Part shown: positions 33,701 through 44,823 of the stretch, in pieces | How positions within the stretch are numbered: the first letter of the stretch is position 1 | Layout: each line of letters starts with the position of its first letter | Assembly: GCA_046351595.1 (NCBI GenBank) | Contig: JAXLYE010000010.1 | Span: 186,001 to 250,000 of the forward strand | DNA from: JAXLYE01 sp046351595 | Lineage (GTDB): Bacteria > Myxococcota_A > Polyangia > Palsa-1104 > JAEUJZ01 | Reading direction: 5' to 3' | Length of the DNA stretch: 64,000 nt | Notes under the pieces: generated by a model | Database searches by the model: none | Told to the model about the DNA's origin: nothing | What the model saw: only the letters and a program-made list of their open reading frames with translations | Made by a program: the position numbers and the translations under genes

Positions 33701-34714
33701 TCAGGGCCCGGTCGCGATCGCGGGCAGGGCGCTGGTCGCGAGCAGACGGCTGAAGTAGTAGCGCGCCACGCCGTCGTGGCTGAGCTCCGAGAGCTTGAAC
33801 AGCAGGCCGTGGCGGTAGGTGGCGTCCGGCCAGGTCGCGGTCGTGCGATCGTCGACGAGCACGCCCGGATCCGCGGTGACCCAGGCGCGGGCGCGGTCGG
33901 CCATGGCCTGGCTGCGCGCGAGCGTGCCGCCGCCCGTGGTGTACACGTCGGCGAAGCGCCGCCGCGGCGCGCTGCCCGAGAAGCCGCCGACGTCGCCCTC
34001 CACCCAGGCGTCGAAGTCCGTCGTCGATCCGTACAGCGAGTCGAGCAGGTACAGCTCGCGGATCGGCACGCCGCCGCGCACCGCGATGCCCGCCGCGGCC
34101 TGGTAGCCGCCCGAGTGGGACGCCAGGATCACGTCGCCGACCTCGCGCGGGCTCAGGTCGCGCAGCGGCGGCGGCAGGGCCTGCAGCGCCTCGCCGAGCA
34201 GCGCCTTGAAGCCGCCCGACTTGCCGAGGTTGCCGGGATCCGCCGAGGCCTGATCGAACGCGACCTCGGGACACAAGAGCAGCGCGTTGCGCCGCGACAC
34301 CTGCAGCTGCTCGGCCAGCGAGAACGCGCTGCGCACCGGCGTATTGCGCGCCGGGTCGCACGAGGCGCCCTGCTTGCGCACGATGTTCTCGACGCAGTTG
34401 TTGAAGCCGTGGATGTAGACGACGACGGACAGCGGCGGCCTGGGGTCGAAGCCCGGCGGGATGTAGACCAGCGCGCTCGGGTGCTCGGGCGTCGGCGGGA
34501 ACGCGCCCGCGTCCAGGCGCAGCAGGTACGTGCCGGCGAGCGAGCCGCCGTCGCGGTCCGCCGCCGCGTCCGTCGCGCCGAGATCGGCGACCGGGGGCTC
34601 GGCGCCGAGGTCGGTGTCGGCGCCCGGGCCGAGCTCGCCGCCGTCGCCGCAGGCGAAAAGGAACAGGACGCTGAGGCAGGTCGAGGCGCGCCGCACGGGC
34701 ACGGCATAACACAC
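33701..34714 (-). CDS. Lipoprotein alpha/beta-hydrolase
   Basis: 337 residues. A signal peptide with lipobox LFAC-G predicts a lipid-anchored extracytoplasmic protein. A Gly/Asp-rich spacer leads to an alpha/beta-hydrolase fold: LSVVVYIHGFNNC (oxyanion region), LLLCPEVAFD, and a nucleophile elbow ILASHSGGY, where the first Gly of GxSxG is Ser. LYLLDSLYG may supply the acid and RHGLLF the histidine. Related folds include feruloyl esterases and polyhydroxyalkanoate depolymerases; the substrate is unknown. It lies alone between the kinase-macrodomain gene and the HxlR regulator gene, all on the minus strand. Confidence 0.7.
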   Translation of the reverse strand: MCYAVPVRRASTCLSVLFLFACGDGGELGPGADTDLGAEPPVADLGATDAAADRDGGSLAGTYLLRLDAGAFPPTPEHPSALVYIPPGFDPRPPLSVVVYIHGFNNCVENIVRKQGASCDPARNTPVRSAFSLAEQLQVSRRNALLLCPEVAFDQASADPGNLGKSGGFKALLGEALQALPPPLRDLSPREVGDVILASHSGGYQAAAGIAVRGGVPIRELYLLDSLYGSTTDFDAWVEGDVGGFSGSAPRRRFADVYTTGGGTLARSQAMADRARAWVTADPGVLVDDRTTATWPDATYRHGLLFKLSELSHDGVARYYFSRLLATSALPAIATGP

Positions 34715-34737
34715 CGCGGTCGCGCGGGCGCGGCCGT

Positions 34738-35145
34738 TTACTCGCCGCGGCGGGCGCTCCGTCGGGCGCGCTTCTGCTCATTGCGATCGAAGCGGTCGCG
34801 CGCGGCCTGCAGCTCGGTGCGGTGCTGCTGCGCCCACTCGGTCAGCGCCAAGACCGGCGTCAGCAGGGTGCGGCCCAGCGGCGTGAGCTCGTAGTCGACG
34901 CGCGGCGGGATGGTGGGCGTGACGGTGCGGCTGATCAGGCCGTCGCGCTCCAGGCCGCGCAGCGTCAGCGTCAGCATGCGCTGCGAGATGCCCTCGATCA
35001 TCCGTTTCAGCTCGCTGAAGCGCAGCGCGCCGTCCTTCAGCAGCGCGACGATCAGCACGCTCCACTTGTCGCCGACCCGGTTCAGGACCTCGCGCACCGC
35101 GAGGCAGCCCTCGCCGTGTTGCGCCCCGGTGTGCCTTGGTGACAT
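34738..35145 (-). CDS. HxlR-family winged-helix regulator
   Basis: The ATG at 35145 has AGGAGG seven bases upstream; 135 residues. It matches HxlR: CLAVREVLNRVGDKWSVLIV, then LKDGALRFSELKRMIEGISQ and RMLTLTLRGLERDGLI, with a beta-wing DYELTPLG. The usual N-terminal Cys is present (GCLA). It is divergent from a DoxX gene 131 bases away, with a TGGTTC/GAACCA inverted repeat between them that could be its operator. Redox- or electrophile-responsive control of the DoxX gene is the common arrangement. Confidence 0.9.
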   Translation of the reverse strand: MSPRHTGAQHGEGCLAVREVLNRVGDKWSVLIVALLKDGALRFSELKRMIEGISQRMLTLTLRGLERDGLISRTVTPTIPPRVDYELTPLGRTLLTPVLALTEWAQQHRTELQAARDRFDRNEQKRARRSARRGE

Positions 35146-35173
35146 CGGTGTGCCTCCTTGCATGCGCTTGCGC

Positions 35174-35210
35174 TGGTTCTCAATATAGAGTCGGTTACAA
35201 GAAGGAACCA
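35174..35210. promoter_or_regulatory. Inverted repeat between HxlR and DoxX genes
   Basis: TGGTTC at 35174-35179 and GAACCA at 35205-35210 form an inverted repeat around an AT-richer stretch (CAATATAGAG) in the divergent intergenic region. A candidate HxlR-type operator overlapping the promoters. Confidence 0.45.
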
Positions 35211-35275
35211 GTCACTTGCCGAACCCGACGGTGCTGCTCGCGGCGCCGGCAGGCGGCCCAGAAGAGGAGACGACC

Positions 35276-35686
35276 ATGACCGCAACCCTTCCGACCGAAA
35301 CCCCGGGCAAAGGACGGCTGTGGGCCGGGCGCATCGTGTCCGCAGCGCCCGTGCTCATGCTGCTCATGAGCGCCAGTATGAAGCTTCTGCACCGCCCCGA
35401 GGTGGTGCAGGGCATGGTGCAGAAGGGCGGCTTCCCCGAGAGCACGCTCACGCCGATCGGGCTGACCGAGCTTGCGTGCACGGTGCTGTACCTGCTGCCG
35501 TGGACGCGGGTGCTGGGCGCGGTGCTGCTCACCGGCTACCTGGGCGGCGCGGTGGCGACGCACGTGCACGGCGGCGAGGCCTTCTTCTCGCCGATCGTCG
35601 TCGGCGTGCTGCTGTGGCTGGGCCTGTACCTGCGCGACCCGCGGCTCGGCGCGTTCCTGCCGCTGCCGCCGTCGGCGCGCGTGTAG
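35276..35686 (+). CDS. DoxX-family membrane protein
   Basis: The ATG at 35276 follows AGAGGAG; 136 residues with four membrane helices. The pattern (SASMKLLHRPEVVQGMVQKG, ELACTVLYLLPWTRVLGAVLL, GGAVATHVHGGE) is that of small DoxX-like proteins. Such proteins are linked to thiol or quinone redox homeostasis, though the reaction is not established for this subgroup. Divergent from the HxlR regulator, which probably controls it. Confidence 0.85.
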   Translation: MTATLPTETPGKGRLWAGRIVSAAPVLMLLMSASMKLLHRPEVVQGMVQKGGFPESTLTPIGLTELACTVLYLLPWTRVLGAVLLTGYLGGAVATHVHGGEAFFSPIVVGVLLWLGLYLRDPRLGAFLPLPPSARV

Positions 35687-35704
35687 CGGCCGGCCCGCTC
35701 GCGC

Positions 35705-35917
35705 TCAGTCTATCGGCACCTTGTCGGGCAGCGCGGTCGTGTTGTCGGGGACCTCGATCGTCGCGTTCCAGCCGTCGCCGATCTGGCACTCGTCACACAG
35801 CTCGCTGTAGCCGCAGGCGGCGCAGCGCATCTCGGTGAACTCGTAGGCGCCGCCGACCTCGCCGGCGCTCGTCGAGCCGCAGCGCGGGCAGCGCACCACC
35901 GTCACCCGCCGCGGCAT
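35705..35917 (-). CDS. Small zinc-ribbon protein
   Basis: 70 residues with CPRC near the start, CAAC at about 32-35 and CDEC shortly after, giving three CxxC pairs; two pairs make a classic zinc ribbon. A hydrophilic C-terminal tail of about 25 residues follows. GGAGG lies upstream of the start. No enzymatic motif; a nucleic-acid- or protein-binding role is possible. Convergent with the DoxX gene, 18 bases away. Confidence 0.7.
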   Translation of the reverse strand: MPRRVTVVRCPRCGSTSAGEVGGAYEFTEMRCAACGYSELCDECQIGDGWNATIEVPDNTTALPDKVPID

Positions 35918-36004
35918 CCGAAGCCTCCCGTTGCATCCGTCATCGCGTCCTCTCCGGATCTGTGATCCGTAACATCCAGAGTATCGCGGCGCGCGCGGCC
36001 GGTG

Positions 36005-37339
36005 TCAGGGCGCGGCGTGCGCGATCAGCCGGATCGGCCCGTCGGGGACGAGCAGCTCGCGCTGCACGACGCGCACCGGCTTTTGGGACACGAGCTCGAA
36101 GCGGAAGCGGCGCAGCAGCGTGCCCAGGGCGATCTTCATCTCGTACAGCGCGAAGGCGGCGCCGATGCAGCGCCGGTTGCCGCCGCCGAACGGCAGGTAC
36201 TCGAACGGCGAGTACGTGTGCTCAAGGAAGCGCTCGGGCACAAAGCGCTCGGGCTGCGGGAAGACCTCGGGGTTGGTGTGCGCCCAGACGATGCTGGCGA
36301 AGACGCCGGCGCCGGCCGGCAGCGTATACCCGTCGATCGCAAGCGGCGCGCGCAGCTGCCGCCCCGTCATCGTCACCGCCGGTCGCAGGCGCAGCGTCTC
36401 GCTGCACACCGCGTCCAAGAGCGGCGCGCGCTGCAGCGCCTCGGGCTCGGGGTCCGGTCCCAGGCCGCGCAGCTCGGCCTGCAGGCGCTCGAGCACCTGC
36501 GGCTCGTGCCCCAAAAAGTACAGCGCCCAGGTCAGCGCCATCGCCGTCGAGCCGTGCCCGGCCAAAAGCAGCGCCAGCATCTGCTCGAAGATCGCGGCGT
36601 CCGACAGGCCGGTGCCGTCGTCGTTGTCGTCTTCTGGGCGGGCCGCGGCGAGCAGGCTGAGGATGTCGGTGCGCCCGGCCGGCGCGGCGCGGCTGCGGGC
36701 GAGCTCTTCGTCGATGAGCTCGCGCATGGCGCGGGTCGCGCGCTGCATCCGCGCCCACGGCCCGAGGCCCAGGAACTCGCGGCGCAGAAACGGCAGCAGG
36801 ATGGGCAGGATGGCGCCGCCGAGCGCGCGCCGGAACGCCGAGATCCGCTCGGTCGCCGCCGCGATGCGGGCCGGGTCGGTGATGCCGAAGACCAGGCGGA
36901 TGATCGCCTGCAGCGAGATGGCGTGCATCAGATCCTGCGCGACCAGTCGGCTGCCCGGCATCAGCGCGGCCGCCGCCTGCAGCGTGAGCTCGCGGAGCTT
37001 GTGGCCGTAGTCGCGCATGCGCTGGCCGTGGAACGGCGGCAGCAGCAGCTTGCGCATGGCGGTGTGCGGCTCGCCGCTCAGCACGAACACCGAGGCGTCG
37101 CCGAACACCGCGCGGAAGCGATCGGCCAGGATCGGCTCCAGCGTCGACGGCGCGGCGCTGAACAGGGCGCGGATCCCGCTCGGCGTGCCGGTGACCAGGA
37201 GCGGCCTGCCGGCGAGCGGCGGGTACGTCATCGGATCCCCGTACTTGCGCCGCCAGCGCGCCGCCGCACCGAGCGGATCACGGAGCGACTCGAAGTTCAC
37301 CCACAAGAAGCCGCGCGGTCCGGCCGGCAGAGACGTCAT
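36005..37339 (-). CDS. Cytochrome P450
   Basis: 444 residues from ATG 37339, placed so the protein starts MTSLPAGPRGF; ribosome site weak. Complete P450 signature: I-helix LLAGHGSTAMALTWAL near 260, ExxR ETLRLRP near 315, and heme-binding FGGGNRRCIGAAFA with the Cys ligand near 390. No membrane anchor, so a soluble bacterial P450 needing ferredoxin and reductase, which are not adjacent. The sequence near the heme resembles CYP110/CYP-like fatty-acid or terpenoid hydroxylases, but family assignment by eye is unsafe. No biosynthetic cluster surrounds it. Confidence 0.95.
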   Translation of the reverse strand: MTSLPAGPRGFLWVNFESLRDPLGAAARWRRKYGDPMTYPPLAGRPLLVTGTPSGIRALFSAAPSTLEPILADRFRAVFGDASVFVLSGEPHTAMRKLLLPPFHGQRMRDYGHKLRELTLQAAAALMPGSRLVAQDLMHAISLQAIIRLVFGITDPARIAAATERISAFRRALGGAILPILLPFLRREFLGLGPWARMQRATRAMRELIDEELARSRAAPAGRTDILSLLAAARPEDDNDDGTGLSDAAIFEQMLALLLAGHGSTAMALTWALYFLGHEPQVLERLQAELRGLGPDPEPEALQRAPLLDAVCSETLRLRPAVTMTGRQLRAPLAIDGYTLPAGAGVFASIVWAHTNPEVFPQPERFVPERFLEHTYSPFEYLPFGGGNRRCIGAAFALYEMKIALGTLLRRFRFELVSQKPVRVVQRELLVPDGPIRLIAHAAP

Positions 37340-37502
37340 TGCTTCACCCAAGCCTCCGCCGCGATGGAGAAGCAGCCAGCATGCCACGCTCGACGTCGTC
37401 CCGTCGCGCCCTGTTCACGCGGGCTTGCGGGCACGCGCGCCCTGCGCGGACGCTGCGCACACCGTCCGGGACGTCCGCGGACAGGACACGCGGGGCGCCG
37501 GC

Positions 37503-37712
37503 TCAGCGCTTGCCGGAGGCGGGCTTGCCGGAGGCGGGCTTGCCGTCGGGGCTCGCGCCGGGGTCGGCGCTCGGCGGGATCGAGGCGCCGCAGCGGCGGC
37601 AGGTGACGGCCATGTGGGCGGCGAACACGGACACCGACTGCTTGCGGCCGCACTTGGGGCAGACCCGCTTGCGCGCGTTCAGCAGGCTCGCAGCGGTCAG
37701 GGCGCTCGCCAT
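37503..37712 (-). CDS. Small zinc-ribbon protein with repetitive tail
   Basis: 69 residues; GAGGAGG lies six bases before the ATG at 37712. A CPKC...CRRC pair in about residues 18-42 forms a zinc ribbon. The C-terminus is a disordered tail with PASGKPASGKR, encoded by a short direct repeat. Function unknown; standalone ribbons of this size are often nucleic-acid-associated. It lies between the P450 and ABC-F genes. Confidence 0.7.
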   Translation of the reverse strand: MASALTAASLLNARKRVCPKCGRKQSVSVFAAHMAVTCRRCGASIPPSADPGASPDGKPASGKPASGKR

Positions 37713-37840
37713 GACAGACCTCCTCGCCTCTATTCTGCAGCGGAGTCGGCCCCGGGGCGCGCCGTTGTTGCGGTCGGGCGCGCGGGACCTCGCTGCGCGC
37801 TTGCCTCGGCCTCCGCGGCTGCGGCAAAGTGGCTGGATCC

Positions 37841-39811
<1,971 letters not shown>

Positions 39812-39817
39812 GCGCGC

Positions 39818-42019
39818 TCAGCGCGGCAGCCGCACCGTGAAGGTGGTGCCGTCGCCCTCGCACGAGCGGACCGCGACCGTGCCGCCGTGCGCCTCGGCGA
39901 TCTGGCGCACGATGTACAGGCCCAGGCCGATGCTGCGGCCGGTGCGGTCGACCTCGGCGGTGGCGCGCATGAGGGGCTCGAAGATGCTCGACTGCTTCTC
40001 CGGCGGGATGGGCGCGCCCAGGTTGTGCACGTCGAGCGTCGCCCAGCCCTCGAGCGCGCAGGTCGAGACGCGCACCGGGCTGCCGGCAGGGCTGTACTTC
40101 AAGGCGTTGGTCACCAGGTTCTGCACCACCTGCGCGATGCGATCGCCGTCCCACTCGCCGCGGACGTCGCCGTCGCTGCGCAGGCCGATCTCGCGGCCGG
40201 GGTGGGCGGCCTCGACCTCGTCGAGCACGCTGCGCACGACCTCGCGCAGATCGACGGAGCGGCGGGTGATGCGGATGCCGCTGCCCAGGCGCGCCTGCGT
40301 GAAGTCGAGCAGGTCGCGGATCATGCGCGCGGCGCGCTCGGCCGAGGACTGGATGCGCAGCACGGTCTTGGCGGTCAGCGGATCCAGGTTGTCCGAGCGG
40401 CCGAGCGCCATGGCCGACAGCAGGATGGCGTTCAGCGGGTTGCGCAGGTCGTGGCTGACGATGCCGAGCAGGTGCTTCTCGAAGTCGGCGCGGGTGCGCA
40501 GCTCGCTCTCGGCGCGCAGGCGCTTGATGCCCAGCGCCAGGCTGCCGGCGAGCTGCTTGAGGCTGTCGAGCGTGTCCTGCTGCAGCGGCTTTTGCGCGAA
40601 CAGCGCCACCACACCGACCAGCATGTCGCCGAGCAGGAGCGGGTAGCCGGCGAAGGACACCATGCCGGCGTGCCGGGCCCAGGCCAGGCTGCCGGCCCAT
40701 GGATCGACTGGAGCTGCCGGGTCGGGCCCAGCGAGCACCCCGGCCACGGGCGAGCGCGAGGACGGCGGCGCGCCCGCGAGGCCCGCGACCTCGGCGCCGT
40801 CCGCGAGGTCGGCGAGGTCCACAAGCTCCGCCGAGGCGCCGGCGCGGTCGCGCGATCCGGCGGTGCCGCCGAGCAGGCCGATCTCGAACTCGCCGAGCGG
40901 CACGCGCGCGGGCTCGCCGTCGATGGCGACGTCGCCGGCGCTGGCCTGCAGCTCCAGGGTGTTGTCCGTGGGGTTTAGCAGCCAGATGCGCGCCAGCGCC
41001 ACATCGAGGTGGCTGACGATGGCGTCGGCACACTCCTGCAGCATGCGGCGCTCGGAGGTGCTGCGGGTCAGGGCGAGGCCGACCTGCGCGTTGAGGGCGC
41101 CCTGCCGCGCCCGCCGCTCCTCGGCGGCCTTGCGCTCGCTGATGTCGAAGCTGGTGCCGATGAGGCGCGCGGGCCGGCCGGTCGGATCGCAGATGACCTG
41201 GCCGCGGCCCTCGATCCAGCGCACGATCTCGGTGCCGCGGACGATGCGGCACTCGCCGACGAAGTGGCCGCCGTGTTTGCCCTCGATCGCGTCGGCGATG
41301 GCGCGCGCCAGCGGCTGGCGATCCATGAGGTGCGCGGACTTGAGCGCGGTGCGCAGGCTGATCGGGCCCTCGTCCGGCAGCTCGAGCAGCGTGCGGTGGC
41401 GCGCGTCGGCGGTGAGCCGGCCGCTGGCGACGTCGAGCTCCCAGGTCCCGGTGCCCGAGGCCTCGACGACGCGGCGCAGGCGCTCCTCGCTCTCGCGCAG
41501 CTGCGCGGCCAGCACCTCGGCGCGCTGGCGCGCACGCACCTGATCCGTCACCTCGGTGGCCGTGACGAACACGCCGTCCACCGGGCCCTGCGGGGCGCGC
41601 TTGGGGCTGTAGACGAAGTTGAAGAACGCCTCGTCGGCTTCGTGGAGCTCGTCGGGCCCGTGAAGCTCGCCGCGGTCGCGGCGGCCGACGCAGATGCGCA
41701 CCTCGTTGCCGACATAGGGAACCCCGGTGGCGACCACCTGATCCATCAGCTGCTCCAGGCCCTGGCCCCTGAGCTCGGGCAGCGCCTCGAGCAGCGGCTT
41801 GCCGAGGACGTCGCGCCCGCCGACGATCGCCAGGTACGCGGCGTTGGCGAAGGTGAAGGTGTGCTGCGGTCCCTCCAGGATCGCGATGGCCACCGGCATC
41901 TGCATGAAGATGGCGTGCAGGCTCTGCCTCTCGGGTTCGGGCTTGGTGTCGGGCTTCGCTCTGGGCATCCGCTCGCGCGCGCCGGTTGACGGGCGATCGG
42001 CGTCGGGATGCTGCTGCAT
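39818..42019 (-). CDS. Orphan PAS-PAS-GAF sensor histidine kinase
   Basis: The ATG at 42019 follows GGAGGGGG; 733 residues, no membrane helix, so a cytoplasmic sensor. A PAS domain (about 30-155; IAILEGPQHTFTFANAAYLA) is followed by a second PAS/PAC (about 180-295; GRPARLIGTSFDISERK) and a GAF domain (about 305-500). The HisKA region reads LLGIVSHDLRNPLNAILL with the phosphorylated His near 521. The ATPase domain has VVQNLVTNALKYSP, DVHNLGAPIPPEKQ and GLGLYIVRQIAEAHGG. No response regulator is adjacent. The GAF segment carries a Gly/Ala/Asp-rich insertion. Signal unknown. Confidence 0.95.
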   Translation of the reverse strand: MQQHPDADRPSTGARERMPRAKPDTKPEPERQSLHAIFMQMPVAIAILEGPQHTFTFANAAYLAIVGGRDVLGKPLLEALPELRGQGLEQLMDQVVATGVPYVGNEVRICVGRRDRGELHGPDELHEADEAFFNFVYSPKRAPQGPVDGVFVTATEVTDQVRARQRAEVLAAQLRESEERLRRVVEASGTGTWELDVASGRLTADARHRTLLELPDEGPISLRTALKSAHLMDRQPLARAIADAIEGKHGGHFVGECRIVRGTEIVRWIEGRGQVICDPTGRPARLIGTSFDISERKAAEERRARQGALNAQVGLALTRSTSERRMLQECADAIVSHLDVALARIWLLNPTDNTLELQASAGDVAIDGEPARVPLGEFEIGLLGGTAGSRDRAGASAELVDLADLADGAEVAGLAGAPPSSRSPVAGVLAGPDPAAPVDPWAGSLAWARHAGMVSFAGYPLLLGDMLVGVVALFAQKPLQQDTLDSLKQLAGSLALGIKRLRAESELRTRADFEKHLLGIVSHDLRNPLNAILLSAMALGRSDNLDPLTAKTVLRIQSSAERAARMIRDLLDFTQARLGSGIRITRRSVDLREVVRSVLDEVEAAHPGREIGLRSDGDVRGEWDGDRIAQVVQNLVTNALKYSPAGSPVRVSTCALEGWATLDVHNLGAPIPPEKQSSIFEPLMRATAEVDRTGRSIGLGLYIVRQIAEAHGGTVAVRSCEGDGTTFTVRLPR

Positions 42020-42511
42020 GGTGCCCCCTCCGGACAAGAAGACAAGAGTAGAGGAAGAGGCTGTCCGGCAGCGAAGGAGCTGCAGAACCGAGCCCCAGCC
42101 GACTCCGGAATTATGTTGGCCTTGTGCTCGTCGAGCAAGAGTACCGGACGGGACGTGCGCGTACGGCCTGGTACATTCCGTCGCGCGCGGTTCCGAGCGG
42201 GGAGGTCGGAGCGGAAGACCGGACTCCGTGCCAGGTCAGCAGGAGTCCGGACTCCGTTCCGGAGACACCGTGCCTGTGCGTGAGCTCGGACGTTCGCAGC
42301 GCGGACGGACATTCCGTGTCCGCGTGACGCATCTCGAGGCTGCGGGGGAGGGCGCTGGCGCGCTCGCGGACGCGTGCGGATCTGGCTGCGGAAGGCTCTG
42401 CCGCTCGCCGGCGGTCCGTCTTTTATGAGAGCGCAGTGCGGACGCGCGCGGGCGCGCCGGACAGCCCTGCGGCCGCGGCACGCCCGACGAGGTCAGCGGA
42501 GCGGACCGGGA
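42020..42511. other. 490-bp gap with palindromes
   Basis: No supported gene. GGAGTCCGGACTCC at 42242-42255 is a perfect 14-bp palindrome whose core also occurs at 29125. A nearby ACCGGACTCCG (about 42223) and a GCGGAC...GTCCGC inverted repeat near 42300-42325 make the region repeat-rich. Confidence 0.4.
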
Positions 42512-43336
42512 TCAGCCCTGGCCGCCGAAGCCCTGGCCGCCGCCCTGGTAGCCCTGGCCGCCGCCGAAGCTCTGGCCGCCGCCCTGGTAGCCCTGGCCGC
42601 CGCCATAGCCCTGATCTCCACCGTGGCCGCCGTAGCCGCCCTGGTAGCCGCCATTGCCACCATAACCCTGGCCGCCCTGGTAGCCCTGGCTGCCGCCGTG
42701 GCCGCCGTAACCCTGGCTGCCCTGGCCACCCTGGTAGCCCTGGCCGCCGCCGTGGCCGCCGTAGCCCTGGCTGCCGCCGTAGCCTTGGCTGCCCTGGCCG
42801 CCCTGGTAGCCCTGGCTGCCGCCGTGGCCGCCGTAGCCCTGGCTGCCGCCGTAGCCTTGGCTGCCGCCGTAGCCTTGGCTGCCGCCGTAGCCTTGGCTGC
42901 CGCCGTAGCCCTGGCTGCCCTGACCGCCCTGGTAGCTCTGGCCGCCGCCGTGGCCGCCGTAGCTCTGGCCGCCCTGGTAGCCCTGGCTGCCGCCGTGGCC
43001 CTGATAGCCCTGACCGCCGCCGTAGCTCTGGCCGCCCTGGCTGCCACCGTAGCCCTGGTTGCCTTGGCCGCCCTGGTAGCCCTGGCCGCCGCCGTGGCCG
43101 CCGTAGCCCTGGCCGCCCTGGTAGCCCTGGCCGCCGCCGTGGCCGCCGTAGCCCTGGCCGCCCTGGTAGCCCTGGCCGCCGCCGTAGCCCTGACCGCCCT
43201 GATAGCCCTGGCCGCCGCCGTGGCCCTGGTCGCCCATCCCCCCACCGGAGCCGCTGCCTCCGTATCCACCCTCGCGGCCGCCCATCGACTGGTAACCCTG
43301 ATTGCCGTGACCCTGCTGGTGCTGTTGACGGTGCAT
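42512..43336 (-). CDS. Gly/Gln/Tyr-rich low-complexity repeat protein
   Basis: The ATG at 43336 has AAGGAG seven bases upstream, which fixes frame and start; the repeats keep several other frames open and those are shadows. 274 residues. After MHRQQHQQGHGNQGYQS the protein is almost entirely units of the type GYGGHGGGQGYQGGQ and GYGGSQ, with His and Ser variants. No signal peptide, membrane helix or folded domain. The composition resembles prion-like or phase-separating and Gly-rich stress proteins, so a condensate, coat or scaffold role is possible. The DNA is a mosaic of imperfect 9-, 18- and 27-bp repeats and should vary in length between strains. Confidence 0.75.
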   Translation of the reverse strand: MHRQQHQQGHGNQGYQSMGGREGGYGGSGSGGGMGDQGHGGGQGYQGGQGYGGGQGYQGGQGYGGHGGGQGYQGGQGYGGHGGGQGYQGGQGNQGYGGSQGGQSYGGGQGYQGHGGSQGYQGGQSYGGHGGGQSYQGGQGSQGYGGSQGYGGSQGYGGSQGYGGSQGYGGHGGSQGYQGGQGSQGYGGSQGYGGHGGGQGYQGGQGSQGYGGHGGSQGYQGGQGYGGNGGYQGGYGGHGGDQGYGGGQGYQGGGQSFGGGQGYQGGGQGFGGQG

Positions 43337-44028
43337 GTTCTTTCTCCTTGTTTTGGATGGGAGTGCCAATCGCTAGCTGCCAATGCAGCCGTGATTGGTA
43401 TCTACGAATCATCATGCCGGGCCGCCCCGCTTGGAGCGCAGCCTGGCATAACGAAATAGGCCACTTCAGCCAACGCCTAATGATAACTGCATCCCTAACA
43501 ACATCTACTAGGGAAACCCGCAGAATCTGTTTTCGATATTAAATAGGGGATGGCCCGTGCCGGCGCCCGAACACCATAATCTCCGTCGAGAAAAATCAGC
43601 ATCGAGCGCTCGCAATGCCGAGGTGTTCTGCCAGCTTGCGCCGCTTGGCACTTTCCCCGATAACGATACAGGTTCATGCCGATGAGCTAGCGGAATCAAT
43701 CGAAATCGGCTTTTGAGTCAGGGAGAACCCCATCGGGAAGATCCTGGATTGACTGTGTTATGGCGATCTCGATAAGTCTTTTTGGAACAGAAAAACCAGA
43801 ATCAGTGACCCTTTGTTTGAATAAATCATTATTTAATAATCCGAAACGCAAAACCGCACCGGATCGTGCAATGGATGCACGGACGGGACGGCAGCGCGCG
43901 CCCCAGCAGCCAGCCGCTGCCCGAGCGGCGCGCGGCGTAGTAAGCTCGCGACCCGTCGGGACGGCCGGCCCCTGCGGCCCGACCGACCCCGATCCCCGAG
44001 AGCCCCGAAGAACCCTGGCACGTCTGTG
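43337..44028. other. 690-bp AT-richer intergenic region
   Basis: Clearly lower in GC than its surroundings, especially 43400-43870. It should hold the promoter of the repeat-protein gene and that of the phosphodiesterase. Short frames occur on both strands, without ribosome sites or recognisable domains. A remnant of foreign DNA is possible. Confidence 0.4.
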
Positions 44029-44805
44029 ATGCGTACGTACTCGGATCGTCCCCTCTTGTTTGGTCACCGCGGCGCGCGGGCGCGCTGTCCCGAGAACACC
44101 CTGGCGGCGCTGCAGGCGGCGCTCAGCGACGGCGCGCACGCGCTGGAGCTCGACGTGCAGGTCACCGCGGACGGCGTGGTGGTGGTGATGCACGACGGCG
44201 ACGGGCTGCGGATGTGCGGCGCGGCGGCCGCGGTCCGCGCCACGCCGTACTCGACGCTGCGCACCTGGGACGCGGGCTACGGCTTCGTCGCGCCGGACGG
44301 GGCGCGGCCCTTCGCCGGACAGGGGCTCTGCGTCCCGCGGCTCGACGAGGTGCTGGCGGCGCTGCCGGGGGTGCCGATCAACGTCGACCTCAAGCCCGCG
44401 GATCCGGGCTGCGCCGCGCGGGTGGTCGACGTCGTGACCGCGCTCGGCGCCAGCGAGCGGGTGCTGCTGACCAGCTTCCACGACGCGGTCCTGCAGGCGG
44501 TGCGCGCCTCGCGCTACGACGGGCGCCTCGGCTTCGCCCGGCGCGACGTGCTCGCGCTGTGGGCCCTGCCGCTGGCCGTGCTGCTGCGGCGTCGCCCGCG
44601 CGGCCACCGCGTGCAGGTGCCGGTGCGGGCCGGTCCGCTGCGCTTCGACGGCGCCGGCTTCATCGCCAAGATGCACGCGCTCGACATCGCCGTGGACTAC
44701 TGGGTCATCAACGATCGCGACCAGGGAGCGCGCCTGCTCGAGCGCGGCGCCGACGGCCTGATGAGCGATGTGCCCGGCCTGCTGGCGCCGCTGTTTACGG
44801 CCTGA
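44029..44805 (+). CDS. Glycerophosphodiester phosphodiesterase
   Basis: 258 residues from ATG 44029 (GTG at 44026 possible). GDPD motifs are complete: GHRGARARCPENT with catalytic His13, ALELDVQVTADGVVVVMHD with metal-binding Glu/Asp and second catalytic His, then NVDLKPAD and a C-terminal DYWVINDRDQGARLLERGADGLMSD spread over the last 65 residues. There is no signal peptide, so the enzyme is cytoplasmic, like UgpQ. It should hydrolyse glycerophosphodiesters to glycerol 3-phosphate and an alcohol. A short hydrophobic insertion (LWALPLAVLL near 180) might touch the membrane. Confidence 0.9.
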   Translation: MRTYSDRPLLFGHRGARARCPENTLAALQAALSDGAHALELDVQVTADGVVVVMHDGDGLRMCGAAAAVRATPYSTLRTWDAGYGFVAPDGARPFAGQGLCVPRLDEVLAALPGVPINVDLKPADPGCAARVVDVVTALGASERVLLTSFHDAVLQAVRASRYDGRLGFARRDVLALWALPLAVLLRRRPRGHRVQVPVRAGPLRFDGAGFIAKMHALDIAVDYWVINDRDQGARLLERGADGLMSDVPGLLAPLFTA

Positions 44806-44823
44806 GCGAGGCGCTCGCCGGCC

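Noticed and set aside
42436..43542. Long open frames on both strands rich in Ala-Val-Leu, Gly-Arg-Pro or Ala-Thr-Arg
   Set aside because: They are frame shadows of the Gly/Gln/Tyr repeat gene. Only the frame starting at 43336 has a ribosome site and sensible composition.
43760..44029. 89-codon plus-strand frame before the phosphodiesterase
   Set aside because: Composition changes abruptly halfway, no ribosome site and no recognisable domain.
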